A stretch of 64,000 bases of DNA from Cryptosporangium arvum DSM 44712 (GTDB lineage: Bacteria; Actinomycetota; Actinomycetes; Mycobacteriales; Cryptosporangiaceae), in the NCBI RefSeq assembly GCF_000585375.1, contig NZ_KK073874.1:3906001-3970000 (forward strand), in the 5' to 3' direction. The translations under genes and the position numbers were made by a program. Every line of letters begins with the position of its first letter. Position 1 is the first letter of the stretch. This document shows positions 41,778 to 51,874 of this stretch, piece by piece. The notes beneath the pieces are model-generated. The model searched no databases, was not told where the DNA came from, and saw nothing but the letters and a program-made list of their open reading frames with translations.

Positions 41778-42331
41778 GCGGGCTCCCGGTGAGCGGGAAC
41801 GAGTCTGGTTCGGCGCCACGCTCGCTCCCGACGATGAACACATGTCATCCGCACCCCTGCTACGGCTTTGGCGCTGCGGACCGGCAGCCGCCGGGGGCGT
41901 TCGGGCGAGCGCGTTCCGGATTCCGGTGTCGCCGGTCGGAACCCCCGACGGTCATGGAGAACCCGCACTTCGCCCCCCGTGGGGTGTTCGTGCCGAACTC
42001 CGCCGGGACTCTTCGGCTGCGTCGCCGGGCGAGCCGCAGGCGCCCCGGAACCGGTCGAGGCTGTAGGTCCCCGCGCACCTCCGCGCGGTGATCCGATCAC
42101 CGACTCGGCCGGAGTGCGACCGGATCCGGCACGTGATGTCCAGAGTCTCGGTGGTACGCCCGGCCAGTGGACTACGGATGAGGCCCCGAATCGCGAAGGC
42201 CGATGGCATTAGCCTTCAGTCCGCGCTTCGACGCCGTCGAAGGCTGGGGCCCCCGTCAGGGCTGAGCGCCTGCACCGACCGGCCGGTTGCGGACCCGCCG
42301 GGACGTCAGGAGAGCGGTACGGCCGCGCTGC
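41778..42331. other. Non-coding region after the steroid cluster
   Basis: These 554 bp contain no supported gene. Several overlapping frames give proline- and arginine-rich peptides. It lies between the end of the MaoC-like gene and the stop of the minus-strand TetR gene and marks the edge of the steroid cluster. Confidence 0.5.
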
Positions 42332-42922
42332 TCAGGATGCCTGCCCGTCAGAACCGGCCGGGAGCTGAACGGATGCGAGTGCGCGAACCACGAGGTCCTC
42401 GATGAGTTCCGGGGTCGCGACCAGTCCTTCGAAGGCGATGCGCACGAAGATCCCGCCGGCGAGGAGAGCCAGAACCGGGTCGACGTCCCGGGCGTCGAGG
42501 TGGGTTTCCAGAACCGTCCGAAGCATTCGTGTGCCCGTGTCGTAGAGCAAACGACGCAGCTCTTCGACGACCGGATCGGTTCCCGAACGCTCGATGACAC
42601 CACCGAGGACGCGGGCGAGGCGTCCGGTCAGATCCTGGGCGAAGTCGGTCAACCCCGTGACGAGGTCGGTTCGGAGGTCGCCGCCGGGCTCGGGGTGCCG
42701 AGCCTCGTCGCAGATCTGTGTCACGGCGTCCCGGATCAGGTCGAGACGCGTCGGCCAGTGCGCGTACAGCGTCGCCTTCGAGTAGCCGGCGCGCCGGGCC
42801 ACCTCCGCATGGGTGACCGTGTCCCACCCGCCCGACATCAGCAGGTCCGCAGCCGTGCGGACCACGTCGCGGTGCGTTCGCGCGACGCGGGGATCGACTG
42901 AGGCGTCCGGGTCCGTGCCCAT
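42332..42922 (-). CDS. TetR-family transcription regulator
   Basis: The 196-aa protein has the TetR helix-turn-helix VTHAEVARRAGYSKATLYAH WPTRLDLIRD, followed by a helical ligand domain ending ELIEDLVVRALASVQ. ATG 42922 is chosen because an upstream ATG (42967) lies inside the palindromic operator. It is divergent from an MBL-fold hydrolase gene which it probably represses. Ligand unknown. Confidence 0.85.
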   Translation of the reverse strand: MGTDPDASVDPRVARTHRDVVRTAADLLMSGGWDTVTHAEVARRAGYSKATLYAHWPTRLDLIRDAVTQICDEARHPEPGGDLRTDLVTGLTDFAQDLTGRLARVLGGVIERSGTDPVVEELRRLLYDTGTRMLRTVLETHLDARDVDPVLALLAGGIFVRIAFEGLVATPELIEDLVVRALASVQLPAGSDGQAS

Positions 42923-42957
42923 GAACCAAGTGTATTCAATCAACCTGCGATCGCATA

Positions 42958-42978
42958 TACTGAACAATGTGTTCAGTA
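42958..42978. promoter_or_regulatory. TetR operator: 9-bp inverted repeat
   Basis: TACTGAACA (42958-42966), a 3-nt spacer ATG, then TGTTCAGTA (42970-42978): a perfect 21-bp dyad in an AT-rich patch between the divergent TetR (42922) and MBL (43007) starts. Size and place fit a TetR dimer site controlling both genes. Confidence 0.8.
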
Positions 42979-43006
42979 GTTATCTCCTCGTCTAGGGAGT
43001 TTCCCG

Positions 43007-43846
43007 GTGCCAGCGCTCACCCCTCTGCCCGCGGCCACGCCGCCGGTGACCATGACCATCCATCAACTGCCCACCGGCTCGTACTCGACGAAGGCGAACA
43101 TGGCGCTTCGCGGCGGCTCACGCCGCGAGACGGTCCAGTTCGCGGCCACGGCCGTTCTCGTCCAGCACCCGTCCGGCGACGTCCTGATCGACGCGGGGCT
43201 CGGCCGGGACGTGGAGAAGCACCAGCAGATGCTGCCCGGGTACCGCCGCGTGGAGCACCGGGTCGGCTCTCCGGTGGTCGATCAACTGGCGGCCGCCGGG
43301 TACGACCCGCACCGGCTGTCGGGAATTCTCATCACCCATTCGCACTGGGACCACGTCAGCGGTGTCCCCGACCTGGCCGCGCCCGTCCTGATCACCGCCG
43401 CGGAGGTGACCTATGCCAAGAAGCAAGGCGCCGACAAGATCTTCACGTCGTTCTCGCCCGGCCACCCGTTACGCGAGTACACGTTCGACGGCGGCCCTTA
43501 CCTCGGCTTCGCGCAGAGCCACGACCTCTACGGGGACGGGTCCATCGTCATCGTCCCGGCGGCCGGGCACACCACGGGATCGGTGATCGTTTTCGTCGCC
43601 CTCCCGTCCGGTGAGCGCTATGCCTTCATCGGCGATCTCACCTGGCGACTCGAGGGCATCGAAAAGAACATCGAGCGCCTCTTCCTGATGCGGCTGTTCG
43701 CCGACAGCGACCGCAAGCAGGTGACCGTGGACCGGGAACGCATCATCGCGATCGCCGACCTCGTCCGGGTGGTGCCGGCCCACGACGAGCGAGGCTTCGC
43801 CGGCATTCCTCTGCTCGTCCAGGAGGCTGGTCGCGGACCGGTGTGA
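43007..43846 (+). CDS. MBL-fold metallohydrolase (lactonase-like)
   Basis: The 279-aa protein has the zinc motif ILITHSHWDHVSGVPDL, a second-sphere histidine in VPAAGHTTGSVIVFV, aspartate in RYAFIGDLTWRL and a last histidine in RVVPAHDERGF, all needed for a dinuclear MBL hydrolase. The layout is that of AHL-lactonase/Zn-hydrolase proteins; the true substrate is unknown. GTG 43007 follows AGGGAG. It sits opposite the TetR gene across the 21-bp operator. Confidence 0.85.
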   Translation: MPALTPLPAATPPVTMTIHQLPTGSYSTKANMALRGGSRRETVQFAATAVLVQHPSGDVLIDAGLGRDVEKHQQMLPGYRRVEHRVGSPVVDQLAAAGYDPHRLSGILITHSHWDHVSGVPDLAAPVLITAAEVTYAKKQGADKIFTSFSPGHPLREYTFDGGPYLGFAQSHDLYGDGSIVIVPAAGHTTGSVIVFVALPSGERYAFIGDLTWRLEGIEKNIERLFLMRLFADSDRKQVTVDRERIIAIADLVRVVPAHDERGFAGIPLLVQEAGRGPV

Positions 43847-43900
43847 CGGCCGAGGCCGCCGCGGCCGTCGGGGCGCCGCGACGACCCGCGGTCGCCCGCC

Positions 43901-44110
43901 GCCGCCGCTGATCGGCTCGTCCGCGTGCTCGCAGCCGTGGACGACCTGCCGCGCGCTCAGCGTGAGGCGGTCCAGCTGTTCCTGTTGGGCGAGACCTCGG
44001 TCCAGGACGCCGCTCAGATCCTGGGGATCTCCGTGCACAGCGTGCAATCGCGGCTGGCCAGGGCACGCGGGCGACTCAACCGGATGACGGCCCAGGAGCG
44101 AGATGACTGA
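43901..44110 (+). pseudogene. ECF sigma factor C-terminal remnant
   Basis: Only region 4 is left: LAAVDDLPRAQREAVQLFLL, GETSVQDAAQILGISVHSVQ and SRLARARGRLNRM. The region 2 half, which binds the -10 element, is missing and the upstream DNA is a GC-rich filler. The reading frame ends in TGA at 44108-44110 inside the start of the partner gene, the usual overlap of a sigma/partner operon. Confidence 0.7.
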
Positions 44111-45240
44111 CTCAGGCGACTTCCCCCGCCTCCCGCAGCGGTTCGCGCTGCGGCGCGCCGCCGTGTGCACGAGGCGCTGATGCAACCTCCACGCCGTCGG
44201 TCCGGCCTGACGGTCGCGGCCGGAGTCGGTGCGGCGGCCGCGGTCTTCGCGGTGAAGATGCTGGCCGGCGCGCTGCAGCCGAACACCGCACCCGACGGCG
44301 TGGACCTGGCGCAAGCAACGGCAGCGCCCGCCGGCCCGGATGTTCCGGCGAACCTGAAAGCGCCACCCGTGGAGCAGAGGTACCACGTCCGCACGGGCGC
44401 CTCCGCCGATGACGTGAACCGGTGTCGCCAGGCCGCCGCGCCCACCACTGTCGGCACCCCGTTGTTCACCGCAGCGGCGCGGGGGGCGACCATGGTGGTG
44501 TTCGGAGCCGGAACGTGCCTCGGTTCTGTGAGCTGACACCCGAGACGGTGTCCCTCTCACCCGCTGCCGGCGGGAGCGCCGTACTGACCTACGCCTCCCG
44601 ATTCGGAACGGTGGCGGGAACGGTCGACCCGGACGTGCCGACCCTCGACGTCCTGGACCGTGCGCTGCGCTACCCGACGACTGATCACGGCGAGCCTGCG
44701 GTAGTGCGTGACGGGGTCTTCGTCCTGCCCAACGGCGTGACGGCACAGCCGGGCACGCTCACTCTGCGCGTCGGAGCGACACCGGCCCGACGAGCGGCCG
44801 GCGTGACCGTCGACGCCACGCGCGTGCCGAGCGGCGTCTCGACGCGAACGGACCGGCCGCAACCCTCGGTATCGCCGGGTGACTTCGCTCGGTGCGGTGA
44901 CCGACCCGGGGTTCCTCCGCTGGTCGATGCCCACGCGTGGCGGCCAACGGTCACGGTCGACCTCGGCTCCGGCGAACTCCTGCGGCTGGCGCGCACGGTC
45001 TTCTACGACTTCTCCGCGGAGAAGCACGGCAGCGACACGGCTGCCGTCACCGGGCTCGTCACCGACGAGCGGTCCACGAAGGTTTCCCTCGGTGGCCGGG
45101 GTCACCGGACGATTTCCGTTCCGGTGGTCGGCGGCACGCTCGTCCTACCGGGAGTGAACCTCGGCCGCCTCCCCACTCACCGTGGTGACGCGTGTGCGAA
45201 ACGCCGACACGAGATGTTGTGTGTGACTTCTGTGGCGTAC
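44103..45240 (+). pseudogene. Frameshifted membrane-anchored partner of the ECF remnant
   Basis: ATG 44103 overlaps the sigma remnant. The reading passes through three frames. MTDSGDFPRLPQRFALRRAA stops at 44180. A second frame gives RRRSGLTVAAGVGAAAAVFA (a membrane segment), PPVEQRYHVRTGASADDVNR and GATMVVFGAGTCL, stopping at 44536. A third gives RFCELTPETVSLSPAAGGSA, VLPNGVTAQPGTLTLRVG and KVSLGGRGHRTISVPVV. At least two frameshifts are present. The extracellular part looks strand-rich. Not recognised beyond sigma-linked membrane protein. Confidence 0.6.
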
Positions 45241-45248
45241 CTAGATAT

Positions 45249-45459
45249 GGTGGCGAGCGCAGCTGGTTCGGCCGTCCCGCCAGGACGGTCGTGGCAACAG
45301 GGAACCCGGTGGGAATCCGGGACTGCCCCGCAGCGGTGAGTGGGAACGACCGCCGTCAATCAAGCACTGGGCCGGCCACGGCCTGGGAAGCGACGGCCAG
45401 TAGGAACGCCCGTCCGGCTCCGGCCGGCCGGAAACAGCCCACGAGTCCGAAGACCTGCC
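45249..45459 (+). promoter_or_regulatory. Cobalamin riboswitch upstream of nrdAB
   Basis: The leader contains the hallmarks of the adenosylcobalamin riboswitch: AATCCGGGACTGCCCCGC, CAGCGGTGAGTGGGAACGAC, a GCCAGTAGGAA segment and the 3' core AGTCCGAAGACCTGCC. It lies 135 nt before the nrdA GTG. Cobalamin binding should reduce expression of the B12-independent ribonucleotide reductase, as known for Streptomyces nrdAB. Bases 45299-45459 are identical, except for one position, to the metE riboswitch at 51457-51617. Confidence 0.93.
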
Positions 45460-45593
45460 AGCGCGCCGGACCGGTATCGGTCCGGCGGTCGGAGGCCGCG
45501 CGGGACGGCTGATGCCAGCTCCGCACGCCGTTGTGCGCCGATGGTGTCTGTTCTCGCGTGTCCTCAGGAGGACTTACTCGCGAGGAGAGAGTT

Positions 45594-47969
45594 GTGACAA
45601 CCGCCGAGGTCGCGCCGGAGACACCGGTCCAGCGCAGGCCCCAGATGCACGTCACCAAGCGCAACGGCGACGCCGAGCCGGTGGACGTCAACAAGATCGT
45701 CAAAGCCGTGGAGCGCTGGGCCGACGACCTCACCGACGTCGATCCGCTGCGGGTCGCGACGAAGACGATCAGCGGTCTCTACGACGGTGCGACCACGGCC
45801 GAGCTCGACCAGCTCAGCATCCAGACCGCGGCCGAGATGATCGGCGAGGAGCCGCAGTACTCCCGTCTCGCCGCCCGCCTCCTCGCCGGCTACCTCGACA
45901 AAGAGGTCCGCGGGCAGGGCATCGCGTCCTTCAGCCAGTCGATCGCGCTGGGCCACGAACAGGGCCTGATCGGCGACGAGACCGCCGCGTTCGTCAAGAA
46001 GAACGCCCGTAAGCTCGACGACGCGATCGACGAGTCCAACGACCTGCGCTTCGAGTACTTCGGCCTGCGGACGGTGGCCGACCGGTACCTGCTGCGCCAC
46101 CCCCACGCCCGGCTGGTCGTCGAGACTCCGCAGTACTGGCTGTTGCGGGTCGCCTGCGGCCTGAGCACCACCGCCAAGGAAGCCATCGGCTTCTACCGGC
46201 TGCTCGCGAGCCTCGCGTACCTGCCGAGCTCGCCGACCCTGTTCAACTCCGGCACCCGTCACACCCAGATGTCGAGCTGCTACCTGGTCGACTCGCCGAA
46301 GGACGAACTGGACTCGATCTACCAGCGGTACGCGCAGGTGGCGAACCTGAGCAAGTTCGCCGGGGGCATCGGTATCGGGTTCTCCCGCGTCCGCGGCCGC
46401 GGTGCGCTGATCCGCGGGACGAACGGCCAGTCCAACGGCATCGTCCCGTTCCTGCGCACGCTCGACGCCTCGGTGGCGGCGGTCAACCAGGGCGGCCGAC
46501 GCAAGGGCGCGGCCTGCGTCTACCTCGAGCCGTGGCACCCCGACATCGAGGAGTTCCTCGAGCTGCGCGACAACACCGGCGAGGACGCCCGCCGGACCCA
46601 CAACCTCAACCTCGCGAACTGGATCCCGGACCTGTTCATGCGCCGGGTCGAGGAAGACGGCCTGTGGTCGCTGTTCGACCCCGACGAGTTCCCGGACTTC
46701 CCCGATCTGTGGGGCGAGGACTTCGAGCGGGCCTACGAGGCCGCCGAGCAGGCCGGCCGCGAAGTCCGGAAAATCAAGGCCCGCGACCTGTACGGCAAGA
46801 TGATGCGCACGCTCGCCCAGACCGGCAACGGCTGGATGACGTTCAAAGACGCCTCCAACCGCCTCGCGAACCAGACCGCCGACAAGAAAAACGTCGTCCA
46901 CCTCTCCAACCTCTGCACCGAGATCATCGAGGTCTCCAGCGACGACGAGACCGCCGTCTGCAACCTCGGTTCGGTCAACCTCGCCGCGCACGTCGCGGGC
47001 ACGGACCTGGACTGGGAGAAGCTGCGCGCGACGGTGCGCACCGCGGTGGTCTTCCTGGACCGCGTGATCGACATCAACTTCTATCCGACCCCGCAGGCCG
47101 CGGCGAGCAACCCGCGCTGGCGCCCGGTCGGCCTCGGCGTGATGGGGCTGCAGGACGTGTTCTTCGCCCTGCGGCTCCCGTTCGACGGAGCGGACGCCAA
47201 AGCGCTGTCCACGAAGATCGCCGAGGAGATCTACCTCACCGCACTCGAGGCCTCCGCGGACCTGGCCGAGCAGTTCGGCGCGCACCCGGCGTTCGCCGAC
47301 ACCCGGGCGGCCCGCGGCGACCTGCAGCCCGACCTCTGGAACGTCGAGACCAGCGGCGAACGCTGGGACGCCCTCCGGACGCGGGTCGGCACCACCGGTC
47401 TGCGCAACTCGCTGCTGATCGCGATCGCCCCCACCGCCACGATCGCGTCCATCGCCGGCTGCTACGAGTGCATCGAGCCGCAGGTCTCCAACCTGTTCAA
47501 GCGCGAGACGCTCTCCGGCGAGTTCCTCCAGATCAACTCCGCGCTGGTCCGCGAGCTGAAGGACCGTGGCCTGTGGACGGCCGAGGTACGCAACGCGATC
47601 AAGCAGGCCGACGGCTCGGTCCAGGGCATCACCGCGCTGCCGGCCGAGGTCCGTGAGCTGTACCGCACGGCCTGGGAACTGCCTCAGCGCGCGCTGATCG
47701 ACCTCGCCGCCGCCCGGGCGCCGTTCATCGACCAGTCGCAGTCGCTGAACCTGTTCCTGGCCTCGCCGACGATCGGCAAGCTCTCCTCGATGTACTCCTA
47801 CGCCTGGAAGACCGGGCTCAAGAGCACCTACTACCTGCGGTCACGCCCGGCGACTCGCATCCAGCAGGCGACGGTTGCCGTCGCCGCGCCCAGCACACCC
47901 GAGCCCGAAATCAGCGAAGCCATCGCCTGTTCGCTGGAGAACCCCGAGTCCTGCGAGGCCTGCCAGTAA
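45594..47969 (+). CDS. nrdA: Ribonucleoside-diphosphate reductase, alpha subunit
   Basis: The 791-aa protein has an N-terminal ATP-cone (MHVTKRNGDAEPVDVNKIVK), the class I large-subunit core with SSCYLVDSPKDELDSIYQ, NLCTEIIEVSSDDETAVCNL (active-site cysteine and the N-x-C-x-E radical residues) and the radical-transfer tyrosine region SMYSYAWKTGLKSTYYLRSR. A C-terminal CEACQ supplies the redox pair re-reduced by thioredoxin. GTG 45594 follows GAGGAGAG. It makes deoxynucleotides aerobically with NrdB and is controlled by the riboswitch upstream. Confidence 0.96.
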   Translation: MTTAEVAPETPVQRRPQMHVTKRNGDAEPVDVNKIVKAVERWADDLTDVDPLRVATKTISGLYDGATTAELDQLSIQTAAEMIGEEPQYSRLAARLLAGYLDKEVRGQGIASFSQSIALGHEQGLIGDETAAFVKKNARKLDDAIDESNDLRFEYFGLRTVADRYLLRHPHARLVVETPQYWLLRVACGLSTTAKEAIGFYRLLASLAYLPSSPTLFNSGTRHTQMSSCYLVDSPKDELDSIYQRYAQVANLSKFAGGIGIGFSRVRGRGALIRGTNGQSNGIVPFLRTLDASVAAVNQGGRRKGAACVYLEPWHPDIEEFLELRDNTGEDARRTHNLNLANWIPDLFMRRVEEDGLWSLFDPDEFPDFPDLWGEDFERAYEAAEQAGREVRKIKARDLYGKMMRTLAQTGNGWMTFKDASNRLANQTADKKNVVHLSNLCTEIIEVSSDDETAVCNLGSVNLAAHVAGTDLDWEKLRATVRTAVVFLDRVIDINFYPTPQAAASNPRWRPVGLGVMGLQDVFFALRLPFDGADAKALSTKIAEEIYLTALEASADLAEQFGAHPAFADTRAARGDLQPDLWNVETSGERWDALRTRVGTTGLRNSLLIAIAPTATIASIAGCYECIEPQVSNLFKRETLSGEFLQINSALVRELKDRGLWTAEVRNAIKQADGSVQGITALPAEVRELYRTAWELPQRALIDLAAARAPFIDQSQSLNLFLASPTIGKLSSMYSYAWKTGLKSTYYLRSRPATRIQQATVAVAAPSTPEPEISEAIACSLENPESCEACQ

Positions 47970-48964
47970 TGCTTCTCGACCCCGGCATGGACCTCACGTT
48001 GCGTCCCATGCGTTACCCGCACTTCTTCGACCGTTTCAAGGACGCGATCAAGAACACCTGGACCGTCGAGGAGGTCGACCTCCACACCGACCTGCGCGAC
48101 CTCGCGAAGCTGTCGCCGGCCGAGCGGCACCTGGTGTCCCGGCTCGTGGCGTTCTTCGCCACCGGCGACACGATCGTCGCCAACAACCTCGTGCTCAACC
48201 TGTACCAGCACGTGAACTCGCCCGAAGGGCGGCTCTACCTCTCCCGGCAACTGTTCGAGGAGGCCGTGCACGTCCAGTTCTACCTGAATCTCTTGGACAC
48301 CTACGTCCCCGACGAGAACGAGCGCTTCGAGGCGTTCGCCGCCGTCGAGAACATCCCGTCGATCGCGCGGAAGGCCGAGTTCTGCTTCCGCTGGATCGAC
48401 TCGCTCGGCGACCTGCACCGCCTCGAAACCCGGGCCGACCGCAGGAAGTTCCTGCTCAACCTGATCTGTTTCGCCGCGTGCATCGAAGGGCTGTTCTTCT
48501 ACGGCGCCTTCGCCTACGTCTACTTCCTGCGTTCGCGCGGCCTGCTCCACGGCCTGGCCTCCGGCACGAACTGGGTGTTCCGCGACGAGTCGATGCACAT
48601 GGCGTTCGCGTTCGACGTCGTCGAAACCGCTCGCCGCGAAGAGCCCGATCTCTTCGACGACGAGATGGCCCAGCAGGTCCGGGACATGCTCGCCGAAGCC
48701 GTCGAGTGCGAGACCCAGTTCGCCGAGGACCTCGTCGGGCCGGGCGTGCCGGGCCTGTCGCTCATCGACATGCGCGAGTACCTGCAGCACGTCGCGGACC
48801 GGCGGCTGCTGCAGCTCGGGCTCGACCCGATGTACGGGTCGTCGAACCCGTTCGGCTTCATGGACCTGCAGGACGTCCAGGAGTTGTCGAACTTCTTCGA
48901 ACGCCGCGTCTCCGCGTACCAGGTCGCGGTCCCGGGTTCCGTCGCGTTCGACGAAGACTTCTAG
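47969..48964 (+). CDS. nrdB: Ribonucleoside-diphosphate reductase, beta subunit
   Basis: The 331-aa R2 protein carries the di-iron ligands Asp67 (FFATGDTIVANN), Glu98 and His101 in QLFEEAVHVQFYL, and the radical tyrosine Tyr105 in the same segment at the class Ia spacing; the second ligand set lies in CIEGLFFYGAFA and RDESMHMAFAFD. ATG 47969 shares a base with the TAA of nrdA (TAATG). Length and motifs are complete. It ends 17 nt before a strong hairpin. Confidence 0.95.
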   Translation: MLLDPGMDLTLRPMRYPHFFDRFKDAIKNTWTVEEVDLHTDLRDLAKLSPAERHLVSRLVAFFATGDTIVANNLVLNLYQHVNSPEGRLYLSRQLFEEAVHVQFYLNLLDTYVPDENERFEAFAAVENIPSIARKAEFCFRWIDSLGDLHRLETRADRRKFLLNLICFAACIEGLFFYGAFAYVYFLRSRGLLHGLASGTNWVFRDESMHMAFAFDVVETARREEPDLFDDEMAQQVRDMLAEAVECETQFAEDLVGPGVPGLSLIDMREYLQHVADRRLLQLGLDPMYGSSNPFGFMDLQDVQELSNFFERRVSAYQVAVPGSVAFDEDF

Positions 48965-48980
48965 CTCTACGCCTGCCGGG

Positions 48981-49012
48981 CTGGGGCCGGTCGCTCCCGC
49001 GACCGGCCCCAG
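48981..49012. terminator. Shared hairpin between nrdB and metE
   Basis: CTGGGGCCGGTCGC (48981-48994) pairs perfectly over 14 bp with 48999-49012 around the loop TCCC. It begins 17 nt after the nrdB stop and 71 nt beyond the metE stop on the other strand, so it can end both transcripts. Confidence 0.85.
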
Positions 49013-49083
49013 TGGTTCCGGCCGAGTCGTCCCGCTCGTCAGCGGTGGCCGATCACCCACCCTCGCGTGCTGGGGGTGTGCAA

Positions 49084-51330
49084 CTAACTGTCCCGGCGGA
49101 CCTCGGCGGCCGCGGCCACCAGGTGCGCGAGCGAGGCCTCCACCTCCGCGTAGCCGCGGGTCTTGAGCCCGCAGTCGGGGTTGACCCACAACCGCTGCGC
49201 GGGCACGACCGCGACCGCCCGGCGCAGGGCGTCGGTCACCTCGTCCCGGGCGGGTACGCGGGGGGAGTGGATGTCCCAGACACCCGGGCCGACGCCCCGG
49301 CTGTACCCGGCCGCGGCGAGGTCGTCGAGGATCTCCATCTTCGACCGGGACGCCTCGATGCTCGTCACGTCCGCGTCGAGCGCGTCGATGGCGGGCAGCA
49401 CCTCACCGAACTCGGAGTAGCAGAGGTGGGTGTGGATCTGGGTGGAGTCCGCGACCCCGCTGGTCGCCAGCCGGAACGACCCGACCGACCAGTCGAGGTA
49501 GGCCTTCTGGTCGGCCCGGCGCAGCGGCAGGGTCTCCCGCAGCGCCGGCTCGTCGACCTGGATGATCCGGATCCCGGCCGCCTCCAGGTCGTGGCACTCG
49601 TCGCGCAGAGCGAGTGCGACCTGGTTCGCGGTGTCGGCCAGGGGCTGGTCGATCCGGACGAACGACCACGCGAGGATCGTCACCGGACCGGTCAGCATGC
49701 CTTTGACCGGCTTCGAGGTCAGCGACTGCGCGTACGCCGACCACGCCACGGTCATCGGCGCTCGGCGCGTGACGTCGCCGTGGATGATCGGAGGACGGAC
49801 GCAGCGGGAGCCGTAGGACTGGACCCAGCCGCCGACGGTGGCCGCGAACCCGCCGAGCTGCTCCCCGAAGTACTGCACCATGTCGTTGCGCTCGGGCTCG
49901 CCGTGCACGAGTACGTCCAGGCCGAGACGTTCCTGCCGCGCGACGACGTCGGCGATCTCGGCGCGCATCCGCTCCTCGTACCCGGCCGCGTCGAGCCGCC
50001 CGGCGCGGACCTCGGCGCGGGCGTGGCGCAGCGCGTCGGTCTGCGGGAACGACCCGATCGTGGTCGTGGCCAGCGGCGGCAGGTTCAGCCGCTGCTGCTG
50101 GGCGGCGGCCCGGTCGGCGTAGGCACCCCGGCGCGAGTGCTCCGGGCGCAGCGCGTCCAGGCGGGCGCGGACGGTCTGGTCCCGCCATGCCTCGGGTGCC
50201 TCGCCGGGAGAGGCGGGGAGGCCGCCGACGCCGTCGTCCAGGACCTTGCTGAGAGCGACGATCTCGTCGACCTTCTGCCGGGCGAACGCGAGACGCTCCA
50301 CCAGCGCCGGGTCGAGGTCGGTCTCGGCGGCCAGGTCGACCGGCACGTGGAGCAGCGAGCACGAGGTGGAGACCGCGACGTCCTCGGCCAGGCCGCTCAG
50401 CGTGGCGTAGCGCGCGGCCGCCGCGCCGAGGTCGGCGCGCCAGACGTTGTGGCCGTCGACGAGCCCGGCGACGATCGTCGTGCCGCTGACCGTGCCGGTG
50501 CCGGCGAGCCGGTCCAGATCCCGGGCCCCGTTGACCAGGTCGAGGCCCAGCGCGTCGACCCGGGTCTCCAGCAGCGCCGGCAGGGCGTCGTCGAGCGCGC
50601 CGAAGTACGTGGCGACGAAGATCTTCGGCCGGTGCTCGAGCGCGACGAGCCGGGCGTAGGCGGCGCGGAGCGCGTCGATCTCCGCGGGGGTGCGGTCGGC
50701 GTCGTAGGCGGGCTCGTCGAGCTGTACCCACTCGGCGCCGGCGTCGGCCAGCGCGCCCAGGATCTGCGCATGGACCTCGACCAGGTCGTCGAGACGGTCG
50801 AACGGCCGGAAGCCCTCCGGCGCACCGTCGGCGGCCTTGGCCAGCAGGAGGAACGTCGCCGGGCCGATGAGCACCGGCCGGGTCCCGGGTGCTTCCGCCA
50901 GCTCGGCCAGGGCTTTCGCGGGGTCGGCCGCGAAGACGGTGTCCGGGCCGATCTCCGGCACGAGGTAGTGGTAGTTCGTGGCGAACCACTTGGTCAGCTC
51001 GAGCGCGGGCTCGGCGTCCACACCGCGGGCCATCGCGAAGTAGGTGTCCAGGTCGGACAGCCCGAGACGGCGGAACCGCTCCGGAACCGCTCCGACGGCG
51101 ACCGCGGTGTCGAGCACGTGGTCGTAGTAGGAGAACGTGTTGGACGGGATCGCCTCCAGCCCCGCCTCGCGAAGGGTGCGCCACACGTCGGCGCGCAGCT
51201 CAGCCGCGAGGGCGTGCAGGTCGGCTTCGGTGATCCGGCCCGCCCAGTAGCCCTCGACCGCTTTCTTCAGCTCGCGGTGGGGGCCGATGCGGGGATAGCC
51301 GAGGACGGTGCTTCGTCCGAAATTACTCAT
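49084..51330 (-). CDS. metE: Cobalamin-independent methionine synthase
   Basis: The 748-aa protein has both MetE halves: N-terminal [19 protein letters not shown] and the C-terminal catalytic barrel with [34 protein letters not shown], zinc ligands in [10 protein letters not shown] (His, Cys) and [12 protein letters not shown] (Cys), and the [20 protein letters not shown] glutamate. It moves a methyl group from methyl-tetrahydrofolate to homocysteine without B12. ATG 51330 follows AAGGACC. A cobalamin riboswitch upstream should turn it off when MetH can work. Confidence 0.96.
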   Translation of the reverse strand: MSNFGRSTVLGYPRIGPHRELKKAVEGYWAGRITEADLHALAAELRADVWRTLREAGLEAIPSNTFSYYDHVLDTAVAVGAVPERFRRLGLSDLDTYFAMARGVDAEPALELTKWFATNYHYLVPEIGPDTVFAADPAKALAELAEAPGTRPVLIGPATFLLLAKAADGAPEGFRPFDRLDDLVEVHAQILGALADAGAEWVQLDEPAYDADRTPAEIDALRAAYARLVALEHRPKIFVATYFGALDDALPALLETRVDALGLDLVNGARDLDRLAGTGTVSGTTIVAGLVDGHNVWRADLGAAAARYATLSGLAEDVAVSTSCSLLHVPVDLAAETDLDPALVERLAFARQKVDEIVALSKVLDDGVGGLPASPGEAPEAWRDQTVRARLDALRPEHSRRGAYADRAAAQQQRLNLPPLATTTIGSFPQTDALRHARAEVRAGRLDAAGYEERMRAEIADVVARQERLGLDVLVHGEPERNDMVQYFGEQLGGFAATVGGWVQSYGSRCVRPPIIHGDVTRRAPMTVAWSAYAQSLTSKPVKGMLTGPVTILAWSFVRIDQPLADTANQVALALRDECHDLEAAGIRIIQVDEPALRETLPLRRADQKAYLDWSVGSFRLATSGVADSTQIHTHLCYSEFGEVLPAIDALDADVTSIEASRSKMEILDDLAAAGYSRGVGPGVWDIHSPRVPARDEVTDALRRAVAVVPAQRLWVNPDCGLKTRGYAEVEASLAHLVAAAAEVRRDS

Positions 51331-51456
51331 GAGGTCCTTCCCTCGAAGATCCGATGGACCGAAGGAAGGCAGGGGAGGGCACAGCGCAGCCGCCGACCCC
51401 GCCCTGACCCTCCCTCGGGGTCGTCGGCGGCGCACACGGGTCGCGTGCGCGGTGCG

Positions 51457-51666
51457 GGCAGGTCTTCGGACTCGTGGGCTGTTTCCGACCGGCCGGAGCC
51501 GGACGGGCGTTCCTACTGGCCGTCGCTTCCCAGGCCGTGGCCGGCCCAGTGCTTGATTGACGGCGGTCGTTCCCACTCACCGCTGCGGGGCAGTCCCGGA
51601 TTCCCACCGGGTTCCCTCTTACGACGCCCCGTCTGGCTGACGGGGCGAACCAGCACTGCGCTCCAT
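51457..51666 (-). promoter_or_regulatory. Cobalamin riboswitch upstream of metE
   Basis: Read on the minus strand it has the same core as the nrdAB riboswitch: GGGAACCCGGTGGGAATCCG, ACTGCCCCGCAGCGGTGAG and AGTCCGAAGACCTGCC. Over 161 bases (51457-51617) it differs from 45299-45459 at one position; the 5' arm (51618-51666) is different in sequence but keeps the GCTGGTTCG segment. The core ends 126 nt before the metE ATG. The 208 bp between it and the HAD gene are non-coding. Confidence 0.93.
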
Positions 51667-51874
51667 CGTAGACGCCGCACGGGCCCGGAGACCGTCGCAG
51701 GGGCGTTGCTCACGGCCGGGCGCCGGGCACCGCCGGGGAAGCGATCGACTTCCGGGACCAACGACTCACGCGTCACGGCGGGCGATGGGCGCCTGTGGTC
51801 GCCGGCCGTGGCTCGCCTGGGCGGGTGGCGCTCACCGACGCGCCGATCGCGGTCGCGGTGTGCGGCGGAGTCGC

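Noticed and set aside
45564-47285. Minus-strand frame of 573 codons opposite nrdA
   Set aside because: Valine/glutamate/arginine-rich mirror of a highly conserved gene; typical antisense shadow in high-GC DNA.
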